This document shows, piece after piece, positions 1-12,365 of a stretch of DNA of 64,000 nucleotides (its first letter is position 1; every line of letters begins with the position of its first letter). Origin of the DNA: Takakia lepidozioides. Its lineage: Eukaryota; Streptophyta; Takakiopsida; Takakiales; Takakiaceae. The notes under the pieces were generated by a model. The model saw only the letters and a list, made by a program, of their open reading frames with translations. It had not been told where the DNA came from and searched no databases. Made by a program: the position numbers and the translations under genes. The stretch is taken from the NCBI GenBank assembly GCA_030704615.1, contig CM060733.1, forward strand, positions 11,038,001 through 11,102,000, read 5' to 3'.

Positions 1-417
1 GGCTAGACCGAAAGAAACAAAACCCTTTCCTAATGCGGATCTCAGGAATACCATAGCCATCGGGGACGGTGACAAAACAACAAGAATGACATTGAGAAAG
101 AAAAAGGATAGAGACAACCGTATCAATCGTAGAGAAAACCGTAGTAATAGATTTACCGGATCGCTGCGCGGAAAGCGTTGTCTTGCATGTTGCTGGGAGG
201 ACGATACTGAACTGAATGAACTACAAATCTTTTGCATTGATGTGTGAAGCCGATTGGGCGCCACGGGAATTGCAGAAAGCTGATGCCCCAAAGCAAAAAA
301 ACGAGCGAGCTAGGAATCTGAAAAACGGATGGAGAGAGCAAATTAGGGTTTCGGCCTCCATTTCAACCTCCATTCGGCCGTCGGATAGTTTACACGTGTA
401 TGATGTACACGAGGCGG
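1..417. other. Unassigned flank before the minisatellite
   Basis: No gene is recognised. The short open frames here show no family resemblance and no splice pattern. A TTAGGGTTT telo-box-like motif lies near 344-352. Such motifs occur in plant promoters and 5' UTRs, but no transcription unit can be tied to it. Confidence 0.4.
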
Positions 418-1629
418 AGTTACAGAGGGTTACATGGGTTACAAAGGGTTACAGAGGGTTACATGGAGTGAGGGTTACATAGGGGTGAGGGTGACACTCT
501 GCGGTGTTACAGAGGGATACACGGGTTACAGAGGGTTACATGGTGGTGAAGGTTACACCTGGTGAGGGTTACAGAGGGTCACAAAGGGTTACATGGAGTA
601 AGGATTACATGGGGGTGAGGGAGACACTCTGCGGTGTTACAGAGGATTACATGGATTACAGAGGGTTACATGGTGGTGAGGGTTACAGAGGATTACATGG
701 AGTGAGGGTTACATAGGGGTGAGGGTGACACTCTGCGGTGTTACAGAGGGTTACATGGGTTACAGAGGGTTACATGGTGGTGAGGGTTACAGAGGGTCAC
801 AGAGGGTTACATGGAGTGAGGGTTACATGGGGGTGAGAGTGACACTCTGCGGTGTTACAGAGGGTTACATGGTGGTGAGGGTTACAAAGGGTTACATGGA
901 GTGAGGGTTATATAGGGGTGAGGGTGACACTCTGCGGTGTTACAGAGGGTTACATGGGGTACAGAGGGTTTGGTGGTGAGGGTTACACCTGGTGAGGGTT
1001 AGAGAGGGTCACAGAGGGTTACATGGAGTGAGGGTGACACTCTGCGGTGTTACAGAGGGATACACGGGTTACAAAGGGTTACATGGTGGTGAGGGTTACA
1101 GAGGTCACAGAGGGTTACATGGAGTGAGGATTACATGGGGGTGAGGGTGACACTCTGCGGTGTCACAGAGGGATACACGGGTTACAGAGGGTTACATGGG
1201 TTACAGAGGGTCACAGAGGGTTACATGGAGTGAGGGTGACACTCTGCGGTGTTACAGAGGGTTACATGGTGGTGAGGGTTACACCTGGTGAGGGTCACAA
1301 AGGGTTACATGGAGTGAGGGTTACATGGGGTGAGGGTGACACTCTGCGGTGTTACAGAGGGATACACGGGTTACAGAGGGTTACATGGTGGTGAGGGTTA
1401 CAGAGGGTCACAGAGGGTTATATGGAGTGAGGGTTACATGGGGGTGAGGGTGACACTCTGCAGTGTTACAGAGGGTTACATGGTGGTGAGGATTACATGG
1501 AGTGAGGGTGACACTCTGCGGTGTTACAGAGGGTTACATGGTGGTGAGGGTTACAGGGGGTTACATGGGTTGCAGAGGGTTGCAGAGGGTTACATGGGTT
1601 ACAGAGGGTTACATGGTGGTTAGTAGTTA
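418..1629. repeat. GGTTACA-type minisatellite array
   Basis: About 1.2 kb is built from short variants of GGGTTACAGAGGGTTACATGG. Longer blocks carry GTGACACTCTGCGGTGTTACAG as a landmark, which recurs about eleven times (near 491, 621, 725, 839, 924, 1034, 1147, 1236, 1336, 1450 and 1508). Spacing therefore varies from about 58 to 130 bp, giving a variable higher-order repeat rather than a fixed-length satellite. The basic unit has few stops in some frames, so several 60-100 codon open frames run through it. They encode repeats rich in G, Y, R and V and are almost certainly by-products. The top strand is G-rich throughout. Confidence 0.9.
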
Positions 1630-4500
1630 CTGGTGGACTGGTGTCGCAGAACGACGACGTAGGCGGCGACGACGCCGATGGGATGAGAGCGGGGGTGGGG
1701 AGGGATTGTCCGAGCCCAGCTGGCTGCCTTTTGATGGCTGCTAGAGGCAGAGAACCGGCGGTACGGGGTGTCAGGGCTGGACCGTCCTGACGCGCTCGCA
1801 TTAAGTTCTGACATTATTCCTATTATCTTCCGATAAATATGTGTACTTTACTTATGGCATAAATTTATTGATTAATTACAGTTTTTCTCAATGATATTTA
1901 AGAACTCCAAGAAGATAACAACAATATATAAATTGATGGATCTAAAGGGACCTAAAGGGATCTAAGATCTGAAAGAAACTAAGGATTTTGAAAAGCTGAA
2001 AAAATGTGGATATTACCAGACATTGTTTTTTCAATGATATTTAACAACTTCAAGAAGATAACAGCAATTCAACAACAAAATTAATATATAATATTTATTA
2101 ATGGTTCTTCATTTGCAACTGGCATTGAAACCAACAGTACAACAACTGAAATATTTTGAAATGGAATGGTGAACCACCAACATTGTCAAAGTTAGTTTTG
2201 TGGTCAATGTTTTGCATTCAATGATGGCGACTAAAATACACGCAAACGAACTTGAATCAAACTATCTAAGCTGCATCGTAACCTACAATTTCAGAGACAG
2301 GGCTAAGTGCAAATGTGTCTTTCATTCGAATTTTGGACAGCCGACCAACGACACTCACATGATTCTCTCGATGTGTTGTCAAGAGATTAGCTTCATCGAG
2401 CCCTATGATTGTGTGCAACCACTCTCCCTTAACTTGACAATCAACCTTAGAAGCTGTAGTGGATATGCGCCCAGTAATACAACGTGGGTATTTGCAGGAT
2501 TGGGTGTTTCAGTTTTTGCGTAACATGGTCCCTTGTCCTGGAAATCTACTTCCATGAATGTAGTCATATCCACATCGTCGCTTCACCTCCAGAATGGAGT
2601 GCATATCTGAGCCATTATCCCCAATCGCATATGTTGCCACCAACACTGAGAATATGACATACGATAATAATATATGATGCCTCCCAAAGCAAGAGTAAAT
2701 AATGGTGTTTCTTGACCCTGAAGGGCAACGCCTTCCAGTATGAAGGTGGACACATTTGTGACATTAATCAGTGATTGGACCCACAACCACTTCCGACATG
2801 GTATGTGCCCATTACCAGGAGGCTACAACTTGGTTGTCACCACAAGACCGGGTCTAGCTAGTCTCATCCATGCTGAATATATATGACTCTTCAGTGCCAA
2901 ACAGTTTGTATGTTGAATTTTATATAGTGACTGCAGCTAAAAACAAGTTGATTTGCTCTAGTCCATAGCATTTTATGTTTTGGGTTTTTGAGGTGTCTTC
3001 TTTTGCTAAAAAAACATACAAACCTATAATCTAGAGGTGTTAGGTGGTATATGGACAAGTGGTTGTAAATTCTAGATTTTGATGTCTAAATATTTTTTCA
3101 AATTATAGATTAAAATATCATATTTTTAATCTTTGAGGAGGGGCTCTTTACTAAAAATGTTATACATACTACTATCTATTTTTAAAAAAATAAACTGAAA
3201 GCAATAGATTCAAATTTTTTTTTTTTTTCCATGGACTTCCAATGGACTCAACATGTGCCGCTTTTGATTCACCCAATCCTGCAACTGCCCACCTTCTAAA
3301 GCACATGGATGTATGGCCTGACATGTATTGCAAAAATATTGCCCTCATTGTTGCAAAACAATGTCAATGAAATGGCAGTTCGAGCATATACGAAGGAGGC
3401 TGCGCTGGATACGAGACAACAAAAACCCAGATCACTTGTATTTCCAAAATTGAAGTCCAAATGAGATAATATCCTTACAATGTTGAAATAGTTCGAATTA
3501 AAAAAGTATGATATCACAAAAAATGTTCAAAGCTTACTTGTCGTGCCACATCGGCTTGTGCTCCTTCTTGTGATGTAAGAGTGTTGAAAATTGCTTGAAG
3601 GCGATGTTGTGCAATCGAATCAAGAACATGTGTGACAATAGTTGATAAAGATGTCAGTAGTCGAACATCACCACTGTGAGTAATTGTGATGTGCTTCAGA
3701 ACAACACATGGTACTCCTCCAGACCGGAAAGTTTTTGCCAAGCTTTCATACTCAGAATGAAAGGAAAGAAGAAAATTCACCTACATGACATCAAACACAC
3801 AATGTGTATCAGTTTCGAATGTTTCAAGAAAAAAACCAGATTCACAATAGATATCTGATTGGTACCATGCAGTAAAATGAAAAGAAATAGATGAAAAACT
3901 GTTGCCTACACTATGTACAAAGCAGCATTCTATGAACTAAAGCATTATGAAACATGAGCATGCTCTATAATTGTCATGAGTGAAAACCAACAAGTCTGGA
4001 ACACATCTAACTGAAAAATCAAACTTTATGTTCGTGAAATCAAACTTGTGTCATTGTGAATCAGAACAAAGCTGATAACAACATAGTAGATTTCAGGCTG
4101 TAAAATTGCAGAAAATGGATTAAATATAACTAACAAACAAGTCCCGAACTCTCGATTGTGTAGACTTCTAAAACTAAGCATGTATGAATGTCCTAATCAA
4201 TCATTGTGTAAGAGATACTGCCACTACATAATAGATATCAGATTTCTTATCATGCTGTAAGTAGGCATTCCTTTCATTTTACAGATACCGCCACTTATCT
4301 GTAAGTAGGCATTCCTTTCATTGTCATGCCTACACTATGTACAAAACACCGTACTATTAACTGTTGTATGCATGTTGTACAACCATCATGAGTGAAAACC
4401 AACAGGTCTGAAATGCATCTGAATGAAATTCAAACTCTATCATGTTTATGAAACTGAACTTGTATTATTGGGAATTGGAAGAAATCTGAGAACTAAAAAT
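1630..4500. other. AT-rich stretch without a supported gene
   Basis: A short GC-rich flank with CGACGACG-like runs (1640-1700) is followed by AT-rich DNA. A 107-codon plus-strand frame at 2200-2523 and an 88-codon minus-strand frame at 3514-3780 are open, but neither resembles a family I know. The segment at 4259-4330 contains two near-copies of GTAAGTAGGCATTCCTTTCA. The area reads as decayed intergenic or intronic sequence. Confidence 0.4.
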
Positions 4501-4506
4501 GAAACC

Positions 4507-5229
4507 TTATGTAACATATGTCATTCCAAATTTGCCATTTTGTAAAGTCAAAAACATAGGTTTTGCACTTACGATCTGGATATCGTCAAGACTGATGCCG
4601 TCGGCAACTTTCAGCTCATATTTGCTGTCAATCTGCCCCAGGACAGATATCTCAACTACCGCAAGAGTGGATGTGACAAACTTCTCTCCCGTGCACGATA
4701 CAAACTCAGAGACTGATTCTGTTGGAAAGAAATAGAGGTCCACAACATGAATGAATGGAGGAAGCACCTCAAATGTTGTGGCAGAGCTAATCCTTATTGC
4801 CACGTCACTATCTCCTTTCTCCCACTTCTGTTTAGGGCGCAAACCAAAGTTCTCACTCAATGCTGCCTCTTTGACAAAACAACTCTCATGGTTCTTCACA
4901 AGGTTGTCATTGATGGTGATTGTGACAGTCTAGATGCGAAATTTGTCCGTCACATTAGCATGAAGGTAAGAAAATGAAGAAGATTCTATGTTAGTCTTCT
5001 CAAAATTTCCATACCTGCTCAAAACAATACACTCAAAGGCTACATCTCTCACACTGTAATCAAGATCATCTACAGTCAAAAGAGGACGGTTACGTCTCAC
5101 AACCATCACACTACCTGAAAAGACAATATTACCTGAAACCAAGGAAGACAAGGGAAAGAAATAATAGCTAGACAATATGTGCTTCAGATCTTCTATACTC
5201 ACACAATCAGCAATGTGACTTAAACACAA
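4507..5229 (-). other. Two adjacent minus-strand ORF fragments, unidentified
   Basis: Open frames of 130 codons (4899 to 4507) and 99 codons (5229 to 4930) lie end to end on the minus strand. Their composition looks protein-like rather than low-complexity, with segments such as LPPFIHVVDLYFFPTES and ELKVADGISLDDIQ. They could be exons of one decayed gene sharing the strand of the eIF3d and EH-like fragments upstream at 6.5-7.9 kb. I do not recognise the family, and no start codon or promoter context supports expression. Confidence 0.3.
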
Positions 5230-6498
5230 TCAGCTTTTATGAAGGGTGGAAGCAATAGAAGGTGGAAGCTGAAAAGACAAAGCTATTACTAAATTTCAAT
5301 AACATGTTCAAGAAATATAGAAACTTACCTGTTAATTGCTGACATTCTTCAAACTCCTTTATTACCTGTGCCAAAATCGAAAAAACACAACCACATATCA
5401 TCACCATGGCTATAAACTTGCCCCAAACTATGTAGAATCATGCAGAATCCACTTCTGTTGTATGTGTTGTAGACAACTACATACAAACCATTTCTACATA
5501 CAAACTAGGAACACAAATTATCAGGGCATACCATTGGGGAGTCATGGAAGATGAATCCTGAAATGCTGAAGCTGTAGTGGCATTGTGACTATTATTCTCC
5601 TCCTGCACCATCTGAATGCAACTACAGGCATGGTCCAGATATCTGAGACAGAATGAAGAAAGTAGAGGCAATGTACATACCAATGGTAGACATGCACAAG
5701 CTTGAATGGACAAGACTGACGGTGGAGCAGCTTGCACCACTCGTGGAATCTCAGCACTTACCAACGCATTCCCCACCACTGGCAGCCCTGGACAACCATA
5801 CCCCTGCCATGGTGCCCGTACAATTCTTATCAAATACTTTTAGGGGCCAGGAGTTAGCACTTATTCCACAACTAGACCTCCCTGTCAGCCTCACCTCCAA
5901 AACCTGTCAAAATTCCATGCATCATACCCTTACAAAGGAGAACACAAAGTCCTGCGTATTAGATGTGCAACATGACCAATAAGAGTGGATGCCTCGCCTG
6001 AGTGTGCTGTAGTCCAGTGGTGAATCAGAATTGCAATGTCAGTGTAGACTTCCTCACTGCATAGCAGCAATCCATCTGAGGTCGGAAGATATAGCATAAT
6101 TGGCTAGAGTTAGGTTGACTATTTGCAGCAAGAGAGCTTACCTTGCAAAGCTGGCTTGGCCAGAGGTCATTTTGCCAGCATCATACAGTTTACAAAGATG
6201 TCAACCAAGCAGTGACATGGCCTGGATATTTGCCAACATGCGCACCAGTGATTAGGTTAACTAAACTTGATTGCAAGAAGCCTTCAACGTGTGGACGTAT
6301 GGCCTTTTCAATAATTGACCTGACATAGATTCCATCCTATAAAGACAACATAAGCAAGAGAAACAAACTCTGCACGAGGCTAGATTCTAAGACACACATA
6401 GAGTTGTATGTTTGTTTTGCAAACACAATGATTCTCCTATCAGTACTGGGAACAACAAATACCTAGACAGCATTGATGAGAGAGAGGCAACTGCAAAC
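5230..6498. other. No supported gene
   Basis: Short open frames occur on both strands, the longest being 118 codons on the minus strand at 5477-5833 and 109 codons on the plus strand at 5653-5982. They overlap each other antisense and show no recognisable domain. Minus-strand exon-like pieces may continue the fragment cluster, but none can be assigned. Confidence 0.35.
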
Positions 6499-6901
6499 CT
6501 TAAGAATGCCCCACACATTGAGGATGATCTGAGCGGTGAATTATTTGGGCTTGTAGGCCTGAACTGTGAGCAGAAAATGGTAGTAATTGTCCTTGGGATG
6601 CACCCTTGACACATATCCAAGCTTCATCTGCAAGTAAGAGAGAAACCTGAAAATAAGCAAAAGCTATAACTTGTCACTCTTTCGACCGGTCATGTGATGT
6701 TGTGGAAAAGATTCACAGTATCTGTCTTAGATCATCATGTGTACTGTTAACTCAGACCCTTAATCCATACCTGTCTCTCCACCTATCGATACAAAGAAAA
6801 TGTACAAAGAGGGTAGTTACCTGTTCTGCCCCAGAAAGAAGAGCTTGGGCAGTCCACTTAGCTAGCTTGTTGGCATTGTTCTTAAGCTCTATGGTGAGAA
6901 C
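6499..6901 (-). pseudogene. Fragment of translation initiation factor eIF3 subunit D, with stop
   Basis: Two exons can be read. Exon A (6901 to 6821, 27 codons) gives VLTIELKNNANKLAKWTAQ and ends at a CAG|GT donor. Exon B (6627 to 6499, 43 codons) gives MKLGYVSRVHPKDNYYHF, then TVQAYKPK, then TAA, then FTAQIILNVWGILK. In eIF3d of plants and animals these segments are contiguous and highly conserved near the C-terminal end of the cap-binding region; the TAA replaces a conserved Glu, and two codons are missing before WGI. No other eIF3d exons are seen nearby: upstream sequence belongs to something else. This is a non-functional captured or duplicated fragment with its intron retained, not a processed pseudogene. 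Confidence 0.8.
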
Positions 6902-7925
6902 CTGCATACATAAAGAAAGACAAATAGATCATATAAAATGCAAATCAAAGACACAGACAGCGTCTGATGGTAGAGGAGTCTCGCTGGATGACAGACAAAC
7001 TGAGGTGTGCTCATGTCAACCAAAACTGCTCGCCTACTGTGATAAGCAACTCTACCTTTGGCTGGCCTTGCTGGTGTTGATGGAAGTGTGAGCTCATTCT
7101 TCCCACCTGGCTGTGAACTAGACGCTGACAGCTCATGTGAATAACTTTGTCCCACTTCTTCCTGATCCATCACATGCCTATCGGAGACTGGAAGTCTAAA
7201 GGCAACTGTTCCGATGCAGAGAGTACATCTTCCTTAGGTGTGGCCCTCTTGTGATTTAATGTCGAAGAAGTCAAATCCATCATCAAAAAGGCTTTCACCA
7301 ACCCAGCCTGCAGCGACAGTAGGTTTTGCACTGGAGATGGTCGGATGGGTCCCCCCCAATTGTCTCATCCATGAAGTCTTGAACTGCTGAAAATCCTGCC
7401 ATTCAATTTGCAAACTGAATGTTATATACTAGGCGAGTAGCCAAACAGAGAAACAAAAAGGTGGACATGCACGTATGTTCATGTGAGAGAGAGAATCGAA
7501 CTTGTTCTTTTGTGTTTCAACTTTCCCTCATTTTTAAGAACACGGAGAAAAAAAAATGAGCCCTGGTTGAGACAAGAGGGGAGGAGTGTGTTTGCTCAAG
7601 CTTCAGGTACACATGCACATCAAGTTCGATCACATCAAACCTTTACCATACCCAACATATCCAAATTCATTTTTAGAAAGACCACCAGAAAATTGTCTAC
7701 TCATACACGAAGTAAACTGGTCATAGAAAACGGACTAGCCACTTAAGTGAGGTACAATCAAGCCTCAACAGGTGGGGAAGGAAGGCAAACCTTCGTCATC
7801 AAACTTATCCCAGTCCTCATCCCAATCGGTAGCATTCTCCTGAACGCTGCTTTGCCAACCTGTAGCACCGAATTCAACCCCTTCGAGTACCCTGGAAAAA
7901 CCGATATCGAAGAGAAAACTTTCAG
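6902..7925 (-). pseudogene. Exon fragments resembling an EH/EF-hand (Pan1-like) protein
   Basis: A minus-strand exon (about 7888 to 7790) reads EFGATGWQSSVQ then DWDEDWDKFDDE and ends at G|GTTTGC. It joins in phase to a second piece after GGCAG| near 7403 that reads GFSAVQDFMDE. The spliced motif DWDEDWDKFDDEGF resembles an acidic-aromatic segment I associate with the plant AtEH/Pan1 endocytic adaptor family, so the assignment is from memory of one motif. A further open piece (7173 to 6960, beginning MDQEEVGQSYSHELSASS) follows and leads into the eIF3d fragment. Reading frames break between pieces. Likely a gene remnant; the family name is tentative. Confidence 0.35.
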
Positions 7926-9506
7926 ATAATAATTGAAGGTCACTTCAATACATAACTTGTTTCAGCATTGAACAGGTTCCCGACCCTCTGCTTTTTGAAG
8001 TTTCAGCCGAAATGGTCTGTCACAACAGGTGATAATGCACTCTACAAGCTTCGGTGCTGACATCTTGTCAAACAAATAATGTCCACCAAAGGTTCCACCA
8101 ATACGGTCTTCAAAGAGTGCATCTGCTTTAGAAATCAGTTGAACTCCAAAAGTAACGTCTCACTTGAACTGCATATAGGCCAGCAAAGTGGGGCCAATTC
8201 TTTGTCGCCACCACCTGTACATACCCAACAATGCTTGCCCAAATTCTTCAATTGCTCATTGTTTGCAAGCACGGACACAAGGTTGTAGATCTGAGATCAT
8301 GCATAATGTTTACCAATTGATGGCACTTGATCCAGCCTAAAGTGAGAGCGTTTTATCCACAGTGTGATGTAGACCACATCATGCATGGCTGCAGTCAATA
8401 AAGAGGCATTGATTGTACAACTATACGACTGTTCCTGAAGCTGATCAGTCATGAAGTTGTGTGCATTTCAAACACTTGCCATTACATTTTGAGTTTAGAG
8501 CATGTGTAGCATATAGCTTGCAAGCACTAAGTCTATGAGTGTGCGTACAAGCATTTGCAAGGATACCTTCTGTCATTAATGTTCACATTATACCAGATAC
8601 ATACATTTGCAAGACAATATATTGTGTTTACTCATCCATAGCTTACGGTTTAGAGTATTCCTTACAGCTGCAACGGAAGTCTGGATTCGACGGACTGGGC
8701 TCCAAGACTTTCATGCCAAAGACGATGGTGGGGCCCCGGTCCCCCAAAAAGCAGCTAGTGAAAGCTCAGTAACGAGTTGTACACGCCCAACTGTCATTCC
8801 AATTTAAAAAGTTATCACGTCATGCAGTCCGAGGGAAGGCCTGAAAATTGTGACATATAAGTGCTTACAACACCGCACTAGAAATATGAACACTGAACTT
8901 GCCCTACCACCCGACATTGTTTCTCTAAATGTGCTTCCGTGAGGAGGATTAATAAAGAGTCCGAGCGCACCTGCAGGTCCGCATGTTTTTATGACGTCTC
9001 CATTTGGAGCTGAAAACAATCTCCCTTTGCCAGTGTTATATTTGATTGTGTAGGAATTCTGGCATTGAAGATCACTACCTCGGTTAAGAGAATCCCCATA
9101 ACCTGTTGTACAATCAAACTGGGTGCCGAGTTTCTGACTTTCTAGGAAGGGCTTGGGAAACAAAACGGCGTAAACCCTATAAATGACTATCGGAAAGTGT
9201 CCCCCTTTGCTTTCCCTCCCTTCCACTGTCTGCTCACTGGAGGCTCCTGAACCCAAAAATAAGTTTAGGCATCCTGGAGATTGCCGACAAGAACATTCAG
9301 ATGCTACTGTGGGACCATTCGAGTTCCACCACTATCCTCAGTGGTCTGGTTGGTGCACTGCACCATTGGTCTTAGACTTTGGAAACACCCACTTACTCTA
9401 ACGCAATCACTTGCCCTCCTAGTTTATAGTCACAAGAATCATTTGCACAATGCATACCCAAATCGTGTCTTCCCAAGAGCCACTCAGGAAGTAATCCTTC
9501 CTTACA
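7926..9506. other. No supported gene; one minus-strand ORF
   Basis: A 150-codon minus-strand frame (9256 to 8804) starts MGSGASSEQTVEGRESKG and includes KYNTGKGRLFSAPNGD. I do not recognise it. Shorter minus-strand pieces at 8290-7990, for example IYNLVSVLANNEQLKNLGKHC before a GT, could be exons of the same decayed unit. Nothing joins convincingly. Confidence 0.3.
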
Positions 9507-10590
9507 GTGTTCCAATCCACTGAATATTTGCAACACTCACCCAATAAACCATTGATTAATGAAATGATTCATACTAAAAAACGTACATGGACATCACATC
9601 TTAATATGTACCACACGATCAGACGCGCCCTCACTATTATACCTACCACCACCCCCATACACCCGGGGAATAATTGGACATCGGACCTCACTATTATACC
9701 TACCACTACCCCCATACACCCAGGGAATAATTGGACATCGGATCCACGTATCACTTGCCTAAATACCCTAACAACATGTCAAGCACTTATACCTCCACCT
9801 GCCAATTCCCAAGATATTCCTAACTGGATAGCTGCTCTCTCCAAAGTTGGAAGAGATGCAAAAAAAGCCGCTTACAGTATTACCAAACAAAAAGCCGCCG
9901 CCAATCACAAAAAATTTGTCTCCTCTTTTAACCAATTGCTACGCGACCACCCCAAAAAAGCTCACAGAGCCATCTTTAACCTGCCCTCAACCCACCCATC
10001 GATTGTCTCAAACACAAGCATGGCCACCTACTAACCAATCCAACGGACATCAACCAAGAAATATGGTCACAAGCATCCTCAACCTACACACCCACAGTTA
10101 CAAACTGTTTACATCCCAGCCTCCACACTGCCAATTGTATGTGTAAAGCAAAACACTACCCATGGCATGATATAGATGGCTTATCGATTGACAACAGAGG
10201 ATCCCCAACGGACTGCATTCTAGACTTATTCACAATAGATCTCTACGAATCATGTCTCAAAAACCTATCTAAATCTAAAGCCCCAGGTCCCGATCTTATA
10301 CCAAATGCGATACTTCAAGCATTGGACCCCCAACTTCATCACCTCATTTTTAAATTTTTTCAACTATGTTACAAACTGAAACAAATTCCATACTCTTACT
10401 CCTGGAAGCATAGCTGCACCATTTTACTCTTTAAAAAAGGTGACCCTACAGATCGAGCAGTAATTACAAACCCATAACACTGGCCAACACCATATACAAG
10501 CTATTCACCAGCACATTCACCACAATGCTCTCAAACACATGGAACTCCAATACAACATGATCAATACAACACAATATTGCGGAAGGTAGG
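9507..10590 (+). mobile_element. Decayed non-LTR reverse transcriptase fragment
   Basis: The plus-strand frame 9507-10034 is a polar, lysine-rich pre-RT segment (RDAKKAAYSITKQKAA, LRDHPKKAHRAIFN). The frame 10139-10477 then carries early RT-domain signatures: SKAPGPDLIPNAIL, a tryptophan-containing linker, and LLFKKGDP. After a frameshift near 10460 the next RT block is readable as PITLANTIYKLF. The catalytic YADD block and everything beyond are missing. The codon composition is C- and A-rich and the sequence is unlike the LINE family at 23 and 43 kb, so this is a separate, older lineage. Positions 9629-9685 and 9686-9742 are a 57-bp in-frame tandem duplication. Confidence 0.75.
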
Positions 10591-12365
10591 TTCATAAAGA
10601 CCTGTATCCTGCGATTTCATGAGTTTTCAAGGAATCGGAAAATGGATAGTATCACAATAAAAGCAGTGACCTACATAGTAAATTGTTTTTCACAGTCAAC
10701 CTAATACGGAAATTGGGAAAATGCTTCTGGATTTGCGGTTCCGGGATACATTTGTCACTTCACATCTCTTGTTTCAGAGCTGGGGGCGTAGCATGGTTCA
10801 GGCTCTCACAATTTCCTGTGCTTCATGTTTTCCTGTGACAAACAAGCCTGATGCTCAGTTATGCGCAACCAAGCCCAAAATACTCTGATGTCCTTCTTCA
10901 ACACTTGTCAAATCAAATATACAGTGCCCTTATGAGGGAGAATTCCACTTTGAATGTTGAGTACTCTTGATTACCCTAAGTTGGCCAATGTACCATGTAG
11001 TAGTGAGGAGGACAGGCTTGCACTGGGTTCATTTTCTTACCCAAATGTGGAGCCCTATCTGGATTGATCACCCTCAGAAGCATTCCTAGTGGTTGTAAAC
11101 CTTGTGGGAAGGTGTATTGCTGCAGAAGCTTTGCAGATGCTTACAATATTGCAGCTCCAAACCTGGGGATGGAATTCAAAGCTGCTTGGGTTGTGTAAGC
11201 ATCTGCTGCAAAGCTGGGCAATGCTGCTGGCCAAGTTGCTTGGTTTTATGGAAGTAACTCAAGTCTAGTGGCCGATGGGGTGATGCCTTTGCTGGAGGGG
11301 TGAGGCAAGTGCGGAAGTGCATTGATCGAAGCATTGGCGGTAAAAATGGTACAAAAGTTTTGTCCATTGGGATTTGAGGAGATCCCAGCGCAAGATGGCA
11401 GGGTCATTCTACTGGGATTTTGATTGGTGAGGGAGAGCAGCAGAGTTCTGCTCCGTCTCTCTGCAGAAACCAAGAGATTGGGCGGACATCTCCGAAGCAA
11501 TCGACTGCAGTTGTGGATCAGCTGTACAGTGGATAAGAATGACAAGTAAAGAAGAGCGGGGCCCCCACTCACATCGACGCAGTAAGATGCTGCCAAGTGC
11601 CAGAAAACAGATGGCCACGTGGAGAAGTGCTGGCGCCAATGCATGCAGTGATAGCACGTGTACTAATGATTGAAAGCCACATGGATAGGCATGGAATGAT
11701 CCAGATAGACATGCCATAATCGACCAGACGACGATCAAGGGTGGCGATGGCGGCTGCGAGGCCCTTCTGCGTTCTTCAAATTCAAGGCCCTGCGGAGTTT
11801 CTAAGCAATACGCGTTGTTGTCTCAAGTTTCTTGTACGATTTCTGGACTTGGGTTGAAGCCTTCCTGCTGCATCCGACCATCTCTCTCTAGAGTTGCAAT
11901 TCAGGTCTCCGGGAGTCTCCGCATCAGAAACTATCAGGTGGGTGCCCTATGCGTGCATATTCCTCTTTAGATTCGAAGAACAGTGCAATCGGTGAGTGAA
12001 GTGTGTTGATTTGTTGTGTGGGTCTTTTTAGAGATGGTAAGAAGAGCTGTGCAGGAAGAGCTGGATGGGTAGCGGAAGGTTGTGATTGTAGCAGGCCGAA
12101 TGGAATGCTGCCGTTTCAATTCTGTGGATGCTTCCTCCTCCATAGTCGATATTGCACATCGTCTAAGTTAGTACATGCGTAGTTGGTCTAATGCCGCGCA
12201 TGCATCGACCTGTGAGCTGTGATACTGCTTCCTGTAGAAAGGCGCGTGGTAGTGAATGTACCCCTGTACGATTCTGTTTTCAAAAACGAGGTTGGCTGCT
12301 GAAGTCCATTGTATTTCTGCTCGGTATAAAGGGTTGTGGTGTTTGTGGGTCTCGCAGCCAGCAAC
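10591..12365. other. Region upstream of OEP16; promoter and 5' UTR expected here
   Basis: No protein gene is recognised. Overlapping minus-strand frames of 109-132 codons (11246-11738) lack any family resemblance and lie where the OEP16 promoter should be. A CT-rich stretch at about 11880-11900 and a CAG|GTGGGT near 11937-11945 could mark a 5' UTR exon and its donor site; this is inference. Confidence 0.35.

Noticed and set aside
504-1623. Several 60-97 codon open frames across the minisatellite
   Set aside because: They only translate the tandem repeat, shift with each unit-length change, and lack any independent coding signal.
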